NCBI GenBank assembly: GCA_963573385.1
Contig: CAUYLG010044640.1
Location: 1 to 64,000 of the forward strand
Reading direction: 5' to 3'
Length of the DNA: 64,000 nt
Source: Cacajao melanocephalus
Lineage: Eukaryota; Chordata; Mammalia; Primates; Pitheciidae
Position 1 is the stretch's first letter. The number at the start of each line of letters is the position of its first letter. Below the pieces are notes generated by a model. That model was given only the letters and a program-made list of their open reading frames with translations. It had not been told where the DNA came from and ran no database searches. Positions 56,645 to 64,000 of the stretch are shown here, piece by piece. A program made the translations under genes and the position numbers.

Positions 56645-58600
56645 AATTCCAACTTAGCCGCATTGCCACAACACATATCCTCCATTTTTAGTACATATGG
56701 GATGATCTAGAAATGTTTTCCCTAACTCTTAGCCCAGAGATTTTCCCATAATCCTCTGCTGCTCTGAACTTTCTCCTCTGTAAACTAGATGAATGCCATC
56801 ATCATGGAATCATTGCACAAAACAGTGTTTACAAAGTACCCTAAACAGTGCTTGCTTTACATTCTAAAAAGTACTGTCTTCTGTTTCTTAATGTCTACTT
56901 AGAGATCAAGAAAACATCATTAATAAGGAAGGTAAATATTTTGGAGGGAAAAAGCATATATTGTGTTACTCAAGACAAATATCATTAATTCAGAACTACC
57001 CATGATTTTAGATTATTCATCCTATTAATTCCCAATATAAGTTGGTAATATAGAGTCAGTTACAGTTTCACCAGACCAATTTGGAACCTGGCTTTAGCTT
57101 CGGTTTATGTGAAGTGGAAGGAATGTGCTATTCCGTATGGAAGAGAGAGAGAAGAGGTAGAGAGACTCATTTGATTACTCTGAGCTTATGGCCTACCTGA
57201 CACCCCTGGTTGAGCACCGAGAATTATTCTGTGATCAGAAGAAGTTGATTAAAACCAGAGTCCTAGCACTCAAGTGAAATTAAACTACATAGTGTGATTT
57301 TAATCCTAGGCTTTTTCCCTGTGGTGTGTTGCATAATAGAAACCAATTGAAAATATATGTATTAGGACAAATAAATATAAATAAGTTGATGTACTGTAGA
57401 AAGTGAGCCAGGGGAGGCCACAGTGATAAGGGGTACTATCAGAGTTTAGAGCATTATATTTTAATTAAAAAGAAGAAAATGGGAAGAAAACTCCATTGAT
57501 GGAAGACTCGGGATGGTGCTCTCATTTTATGAGGTTGGTGTTTTATGAGATAAGAAATGCCCAGGGACAGGCATTAAAAGAAAGTAAAGTTAAATTTATT
57601 CTTGGCTGACCACTCAATGAAGAACTGCAGGAGAGCAAATACTTGTATCCTGTCCTTTTCTGGATACCCATTCTCTTGTCTCTAGCTATCTATAGGACCT
57701 GTAGTCTGAATGTGTAACTGAGCACAAAATTATTACACTACTTTCATTGTTCCTTCATTTTCTCACATGATGAGTCATTTTTATCCTTGTTCCCCAGTAT
57801 GTAGCAGTCTAAGGTGGATGAACAAAGGACATGGCACTGTAAAGAATATAGTCTTTGACCTGGGTCCCTACCCAGTGGAACAACTTAGCCTCCCAATACT
57901 TCCTCTGTCTGCAACTGGGCTGGGTCCAGGGCGACCTATCCTTTACATTGGCAGACACTACAGGTAATATGCTGCTCTCCAGTTTGCCACTTGATAGCCA
58001 TACTCCCCACATGTTTCTGTCTCTGTGGTTCCCACTAGGAAAGTAACCTCAGGGTTGTCACGGGAGACTGACATTACAAAAGCTTATGTTGACTTTCTTC
58101 CATTACTCAGTGCTTCTCTCACTGGGAATCTGGTGGGATGTTTACTCAGTGGTGTCAGTTTTCTTTGATGATCCCTGAAAGTATTGCCCTGGTTTTTTAG
58201 TGTTTTAGACCATGCTATTTTAAATATGATTTCTCCCAGTTTGAGTCAGATAATATTTGTCTCAACATTGTGTTACATCTAAAATTTTTCCCCTCAAAAA
58301 AATCAACATGTTTCTTGAAAGAAACTTGGACAGCTTAACTCTCTTCTACCTCCAGATGAATTTTCCATCCCATGGGGAGTTTGAGAAAAACTTTTCTGAC
58401 CATGATTGCAAATTTCAAAGTACTTTTTCCCCTCTTTGTCTCAAGGTATCCATAGTTTTCTCATACAGACAAAATTCTTGGAAACCATTTAGCTACTCTG
58501 ATAGAAGTAGATTTTCATCAATAATTGATTTATTCATGGGCTAAACTAAGAACATGCCATCTTCTGCTTTTTTATACTTTTATGTTATCTGGCAGGATGC
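56645..58600. other. Repeat-poor stretch
   Basis: Nearly 2 kb with no repeat I can name except a weak plus-strand MIR-like phrase at 56765-56870 ('ctttctcctctgtaaactag', 'aacagtgcttgctttaca'). No exon recognised. Three overlapping frames near 57770-58046 are chance. Confidence 0.4.
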
Positions 58601-58604
58601 AAAA

Positions 58605-59765
58605 TGGAGTAGTATTTATTCCACACATAGTCATTGAGACCTACTCTGTGCCAGGCTAGTGCTCGGTATGCATGGATGAACAAAACAGTGCTAGGTATGC
58701 GTGGATGAACATACCATTACAAAGCTCATGAACGAGTGCAGAAAAATACAGCAAACAAATAATAAATCTACAATGGTAAATTAGTGTAAGTACTATGAAG
58801 GAAAAGAACCAGATTCTATAAGAAAGATGATAGCAGAGATCAATCTCGGTTGAGCATCTAGAAAGATCTCTTGAGGAGGTTGAACATAAGCCAAAACTTA
58901 AAGGGTCACCAGACAGAAGAATTGAAAGTCCTGAAGCTTACGGTACAATCTAATCTCTGTCACCTAGAAGCTCTGAACCCCTAGCCTACACCTCTTGGCT
59001 GTGAGAAAGATATTTTCAGAAATTCTTTACATCTTTAGATCTGGGTGGTGACATTTTTACCACCTGTGTAGTTTTGTGTTTGGCTGGAGTGGGGTCCTCA
59101 GATGTTATATACAAGGCAAGTTTTTGCTCTTATTTGGAATAACCTGCTGTGGTTGGGTGTAGCCATATGTTAACCCTTTACAAGATGGGTGTCAAAAAGG
59201 CCAAGTGGACATGATTTTTTTTATCTACTGAATAAGCGTTTTTATAAAGAAGATGGGGTCAGGAAGAAATTCATACCAAGTAGAGAAAAGTACATGCTGT
59301 AAGCTACAGACAATTTAAAGAAGAGGGCATGTTTAAGGAATTAAGAAAGTTTTAGTTTATCCTGGAATGTGAGATGGAAATTAGGCTGGAGAAATATAAG
59401 AGGGCCACACTAGAAAGAGTTAAACCATGGGCCATGTCGAGGAGATTGAACTTGTTCTGTGAATAAGTCAGACCTAGTGGAAATTTTTGAACCAGTGCTG
59501 CTTAAAAATAATATAATTTAAGGAAGAAAGGCATTAGTGGCAAAGAGGTTATTGTAGTTGTCCAGGCAAGAGATATGGAGGACCTAGTTTATTGACAGTG
59601 AGAAGAGATATATTTCTGAAGGAGAAAATATCATTTGATATGAAAAGGTGAAAGAGGAGAGGGGTATGATTGTGAAGTGTGGAGGACAGGGTGGATGACG
59701 ACACCATGAATAGAGGATGCGGGAGAGTCACCATTTGAATGAGCTGCTTCCTCATTGGTGCTCTT
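58605..59765 (-). repeat. L2 LINE, minus strand, long
   Basis: The reverse L2 tail starts at about 58620 ('gacctactctgtgccaggct') and continues inward over about 1.1 kb: 'aagtactatgaaggaaaag', 'gatctcttgaggaggttgaa', 'ggccatgtcgaggagattg', 'gttattgtagttgtccaggc', 'aagagatatggaggacctag'. One of the longest L2 copies in the window. It includes a 25-bp tandem duplication at 58658-58711. Confidence 0.75.
58658..58711. repeat. Two-copy 25-bp duplication inside L2
   Basis: 58658-58682 and 58687-58711 read AGTGCTnGGTATGCnTGGATGAACA, differing at two positions, spaced 4 bp apart. Confidence 0.85.
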
Positions 59766-59794
59766 CCTCTGACATGGATAATTACCTACATATT

Positions 59795-59935
59795 TGCCGC
59801 TCTTGGTTTACTGGGAGCTCCTCAAGGACAAAAAATGCTTTATTTATTACTGACCCCATAGTGCAGGTAACAAAGCATATCTGAGGAGTTCAGCAAGTAG
59901 TAACTACTATTATTATTAAGCTTTCAATAGTTGTG
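59795..59935 (+). repeat. L2 3' terminus, plus strand
   Basis: 'ctgggagctcctcaaggaca', 'ctttatttattactgacccc' and 'atagtgcaggtaacaaag' fit the plus-strand L2 end, opposite to the L2 just before it. Confidence 0.5.
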
Positions 59936-60104
59936 TTTTAGTGAATGCATGCTTGGCACACTTTTGACAATATAATAGTTCTGAAGACTCCAAAGAGAAT
60001 GGTGGGAAGTTGATTGAGAGAAATTCTCTTCAGATGAATTTACTTTAAGGAGGAGAAAAGTGACAGCTCCTAAGGGAAGAAGAAATGTAATATGTGAGGG
60101 GACA

Positions 60105-60185
60105 CAAAAGCTGACCCAGTTTGGTTCCACTGCTAAAAGGCAGCCACTGGAAAGGTTTGAAAGCAAGAATAACACAGGAAATTAG
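60105..60185 (-). repeat. Short L2 fragment
   Basis: 'aaaaggcagccactggaaag' with 'gtttgaaagcaagaataaca' matches an inner L2 block in reverse. May belong with 58605-59765, restarting after the plus-strand piece. Confidence 0.45.
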
Positions 60186-61515
60186 TTCTGAAAATCCATC
60201 CATCTCAGTTGAGTCATCTTCAGGCCTGGATAGGCAGAGAACCTTTGCACAAAGAACACATAACTTTCTTAGATATTACAGAAATTTTGGAATTAACCTT
60301 GGCTATACTTTTCTCTGTTTACATCCAGTTTTTGTTAGGCCTGATTCCTTTTATTTAGGGAGTGTCACCAAATGTAAGGATTTAGTATAACTTTCATAAA
60401 AATGTTAAAGTGGCCCATGAGGTTTTTAAAATTTTCTCAATGGTTGAATGATGTCTTCTCCTAATTACCAAATTTCAATTATTTAGTTAAATCATTATTT
60501 GCATATCTTTAAAAAAACAATGCTAAGGCATATAAACAAAATTCTTAGTTGAAAATTCAGCATTTGTGTTTCAAGCATCATATTCCCTATTTTTTAAACT
60601 TACTTGTAGTAAGCGAAGCACAACATAAAAGCAATTAATAATTTTAATTAAAGAATGACATTTTTCTAACAATCCAAATGCTGGGTGTTGGGCTTTATTT
60701 TTTTTCTCTTGTTTTGTTTGTATTAAATATTTTGTAACTTGAGATGTGAGCAATAAATCATATTACATGGTCTTACTCCTCTATGAGAACTTTGTTTATC
60801 AACCATAATCTTGATATTTTATCAACTTTATTCTCTTTCTTCTTATATGACTATGCATATTTGTTGCTTTCTGGGGTCCCATCACGTTCAGTTCCATTCA
60901 AGCATCTATTGTAGCAATCTATAGGAAAGAAAAAAGACCTACAGAAAAGGAAAATTGGTGCATAGTAAAAGTCTAGAAGAAAAGAAAGTCTGAGAGGTGA
61001 TTCTTTAACAGTGTCCTTAGAAAAGTGTTTCTGGCCCATCTTATTAAAGCCATTCCCCTTGACAGACAAAACTCTACCATGGATGGATAGTGAGGTAGGT
61101 GCTTTCAGGACCTAATATCATAAAATATTTAAATCATTCAATTCCGTTTGCTAGGAGTCCAGGCTTAAGTAACTTTTGATTAAAATGTAGATTTATCTGT
61201 AATTTTTAATAAGAAATTTTAGGGTAAGCTGACAAGAATATTTACTATAAATCAATAAGTTGATCCATATTTATACAGTTTAATCTCTCCTAAATTTAGT
61301 CTGTGTAGATCAGGTATTCAAGTCCAGATCTCTGCAGCACTGATGAGAAGCCTCTGGACTTTCAAAATTAGAAACCAGATATGGAACTATAGTAAATTCA
61401 CCAAGGTAGTCTTCCAGCCTACCTCTCTTAAAGACAGACCAGTCTCATTTCCTATTCTCTCTCAGGATTTTTGCAAACCTTCAGCCAAATGTGTTCTGCC
61501 AAAAACTCTTTATAT
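60186..61515. other. No recognisable feature
   Basis: About 1.3 kb of AT-rich sequence with no named repeat and no gene. Confidence 0.35.
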
Positions 61516-61625
61516 TACAGTTGAAAAATGTAAAGCCTAGAAAAGAAATGTGACTTGACTAAGGTCACATACAAATTTGGTCTCTTGTCCAATCTGTTTT
61601 CCTTCCATTGTACCATATACGCTCT
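61516..61625 (-). repeat. Ancient MIR-like SINE relic
   Basis: 'gaaatgtgacttgactaagg' and 'tcacatacaaatttggtc', ending 'ttccttccattgtaccata', resemble the core and 3' region of reverse MIR-type SINEs. Confidence 0.5.
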
Positions 61626-61834
61626 TAATACAGCATTATCCTTGACAGGCTAAGGAGACAATTCAACAAATCTTACCCAAGTCATAAGGGGAAACAAAAC
61701 TCTTGAATTATGTATCAACCTAATCCCTACTCTTGTAGCTCAATGGGCAACGGGGCTACCTACAATTTAATGCACCCTGTGCCCTTTCTTCTTCTTTCTA
61801 ATGGAGTCAGAACCAAGACATCGTCTATTCACTC

Positions 61835-62090
61835 TTTAAGATTCACCATTTGTTGCTTCCAGTTTCAAAGTTTTTGCCGTTTCTCCAAGTAGGGTTAGTC
61901 ATTCTTTCTTCTACCCATGTGCATCTCTATTACGTACCATATACTATATGCCACATGATATTAAATATGTGCCTATTTTATTGCCTGCTAAGATGTGAAC
62001 TCCTCTAAAAGAGGAACTACTGGTTGTTTATCTCTGCATGTCAGCACCCATCACAGCATCTGGCATTTAGTAATATCTTGATAAAAGAAG
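61835..62090 (+). repeat. L2 3' end
   Basis: 'cctgctaagatgtgaactcc', 'tctaaaagaggaactactgg', 'tgtttatctctgcatgtcag' and 'cacagcatctggcatttagt' are diagnostic. Confidence 0.75.
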
Positions 62091-62140
62091 AGAGGGAAGA
62101 AAGGAAGGAGTGAGGTAGGAGAGAGAGAAGAAGAAATGAG
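62085..62140 (+). repeat. GA-rich purine tract
   Basis: An almost pure purine run (aagaagagagggaagaaagg and onward) directly after the L2 end. Confidence 0.75.
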
Positions 62141-62144
62141 TGTA

Positions 62145-63425
62145 TCTTCCACTGGGAAAGACTTCTGTTTTCTCAACACTAGATTACATGAGAAGAGAAG
62201 GTGTACAAATTTAGGCAAAACCACATGTGCAGCTCAAAATAATACTTATTTTTAAGGCTGATTTCAAAGACCTGGAGTTATTTTCTCTTTCTATCACCTT
62301 AAGCAGAATACAATGATAAATAATTAGAATTTTTCTTCACATTCCACAGTGGATTTAAATAATAATGCCCTTAGAATACTGGGAACACTAGGGAGGATTT
62401 CTGTTCATGGTTAGACAGATGCTAATAAATAACTATATCCAATCTCCAAAGTGACCTTATGTCAGAGCTGAAGGATAGTTTGTTCCAGTGGTAACTGAGA
62501 TGATGCATCAGTTGAACAGATGGGAAAGAATCAAAGTGTATGCTTGAGAAGAGGTCCTTATAACATTAAGTGTCAGAGACAACAGTAGATGTTAATCCAG
62601 CAGAGCTAATTCTATAGTAGGGAGTGAAATATTATTTAATCAGCAGTGCTTCATACATAATTCAATTAACTGCCTTCACTCATCAGTATTAACGAGAACT
62701 GGAGCTTGGATTAGTGTGCAAGAGCCTCATAAAGGAGCTCCCAGCCTACCTAAGTGCTGCCAAAACCTAATAAAGTCCTGCCAATCAAATCCTGGTATCT
62801 GGACCCAGTGCATCAGTGCACTGATATTACAAATTATCCTGAGCATTTCTTATTGTTTCCTAATTCTTTAATTATGCTGATATCTGCACTAAAATGTTTA
62901 ATTAGTGTATGGGGGAAAACGAGTAAGATTGCCTGCAACTTCCTTGACTGTCAGTATTTAGCATCAAGTAAACAAAATCAAATTTTACTGCGAATAATTT
63001 TTAAAGGCAAGTTCAGCTTTTTTAATCTGTAAATCTTGGTAATTGAAAAGGAAACAGCAAGTTGGGTTATAGCAATCTAAAAGGCGGAGAGCATATTTAA
63101 GATGCCAGAAGACTGAGTGCTCATCCATCTGTTATATTTTAGTTCAGCCTCTGGACTTCAGGAACCTTAATTTTGTCCTGGTTGTTTTTGTTTTTCTGGT
63201 GTCAGGTATTGGAGATGAATACGTGATACTAACAATCGGGTGATCAGGGCCACTTGAAAGAATGAAGAGATTGTCATTACTCTGGGTTTTCGAGGATGAA
63301 TGGATTTTAGCCTGCATATTCTGGTTAAGTTATTATTTTAGAGAACTGGTAAAGAACTATGCCTAATGTGCTCTAAGACTATGCCTGAAATCAGAGAACA
63401 GAAGGTGATCAGTGCAGCCTTTATA
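62145..63425. other. Repeat-poor stretch; candidate conserved noncoding sequence at 62630-63060
   Basis: No repeat recognised in about 1.3 kb. 62630-63060 carries several homeodomain-type cores: TTAATTA at about 62868, TTAATTA at about 62900, and further AATTAA/TAATT sites (for example near 62662 and 63041). The 92-codon frame at 62754-63032 lacks any domain. An enhancer-like role is inference only. Confidence 0.35.
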
Positions 63426-63429
63426 GCAT

Positions 63430-63590
63430 GTATGTACTTTACAAGTTTTTTGTGTTTCCTATATATCAGGAACTAGGCTAAGCTATAGGTATATAGTAAA
63501 AACGTGTAGTTCCAGATCTCAGAAAAGCAAAGACCTACTGGAGGAGACAGATGAATGTGCAGAGAAAAATGATAAGGTCAAGAGTGGTAA
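63430..63590 (-). repeat. Probable L2 3' end
   Basis: 'ctatatatcaggaactaggc', 'taagctataggtatatag' and 'ctggaggagacagatgaat' fit a reverse L2 tail. Confidence 0.45.
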
Positions 63591-63639
63591 CAGTGATGGT
63601 GATGATGAGGATCATAGAGACAACTATTGTTTTAACTCT

Positions 63640-63735
63640 GTCAGTCACAGCATAAATTTTATTTTACTTAAGCCTCATAACCCTTTCAAAGGGATATTGT
63701 AACTCCTTTGTTTTAAAGTAAAGCAAAAATGAAAC
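63640..63735 (-). repeat. Possible MIR fragment
   Basis: 'tacttaagcctcataaccct' and 'ttgttttaaagtaaagcaaa' resemble reverse MIR. Short and diverged. Confidence 0.45.
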
Positions 63736-63737
63736 TA

Positions 63738-63955
63738 TGGACACAACAGGACAGTGGTTGCCTCCAAGGAGGGAGGAAGAGAATAGGATTGGAAGGTTCA
63801 CAGCTGTATCTGAAACATTTATAATTGTTAAAAACCAGGACCAAAATAATATAGCAAATGTCAACATACATGAAAAATTGAGTGGTAGAGTAAATCATAG
63901 ATGTTTTGCTTCTCTGTATGTTTGAAATGTTTTATAATGAGAGCAAAGGAACAAT
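63738..63955 (+). mobile_element. L1M 3' end fragment
   Basis: 'cagtggttgcctccaaggag', 'gaataggattggaaggttc', 'ctctgtatgtttgaaatg' and 'ttttataatgagagc' give an L1M-type 3' UTR end in plus orientation. Confidence 0.5.
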
Positions 63956-64000
63956 GCCCAATTTGCAGTTAAGTGAGTGAGGTCTGTGATGGAGGTCCCC

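Overview
The window is primate, most likely human, genomic DNA. It carries AluS- and AluJ-type Alus, a full-length primate-lineage L1, MaLR LTRs (MST and MLT1 types), an ERVL MLT2 LTR, a hAT MER1 element, a Tc1/mariner-type MITE and many L2 and MIR relics. By eye it is AT-rich and L1-rich. I see no host protein-coding exon, no tRNA, rRNA or snRNA gene, no CpG island and no CRISPR array. The only long reading frames that match a known protein family are L1 ORF1 and ORF2 remnants, all broken. The window is therefore intergenic or deep-intronic, and nearly all of its readable content is layers of transposable elements.

Layout. 1-3000: a 355-bp MITE with TA flanks, a MIR and an L2. 3060-8945: L1M fragments in both orientations. 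An L1M 3' UTR lying on the minus strand is split by a plus-strand L1M, and two Alus with clear target-site duplications sit in the same block. 8946-13140: mostly unassigned, then L2 and MIR relics, including a MIR nested in an L2. 13248-14384: MER5A, a short hAT relic and a solo ERV1-type LTR on the minus strand. 14640-16725: MIR and L1M 3' ends. 16730-20890: a repeat-poor stretch, an AluS, an MLT2 LTR and a MIR. 20901-27117: a full-length, dead L1 with its target-site duplication. 28218-29127: MER1 with an 8-bp target duplication, pierced by an MST LTR. 30395-30542: an unexplained imperfect palindrome.

31495-36762 is the most structured part. An old L1M is split by an L1 that inserted with a 5' inversion, which is itself split by a younger 5'-truncated L1 carrying an apparent 3' transduction. 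A 130-bp inverted duplication of the second L1's 3' end and flank lies inside that L1. 37113-39887 is a complete minus-strand MaLR element (LTR, internal region, LTR) with an Alu in its 5' LTR. 41130-43250 holds L1M and a Tigger/MER2-type relic. 43915-63950 holds MIR, L2, decayed L1 and one more probable LTR, separated by repeat-poor DNA. Part of that DNA (about 62630-63060) has several homeodomain-type TAATTA cores and could be a conserved noncoding element.

I did not find a new gene system. The most notable observations are the nested 5'-inverted L1 with its 3'-transducing guest, the inverted duplication at 35034/35532, the hairpin at 30395-30542, and an 86-bp duplicated segment at 16359/18241. 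Family names rest on recalled consensus signatures and were not checked with RepeatMasker. Edges without a stated target duplication are accurate to tens of bases.
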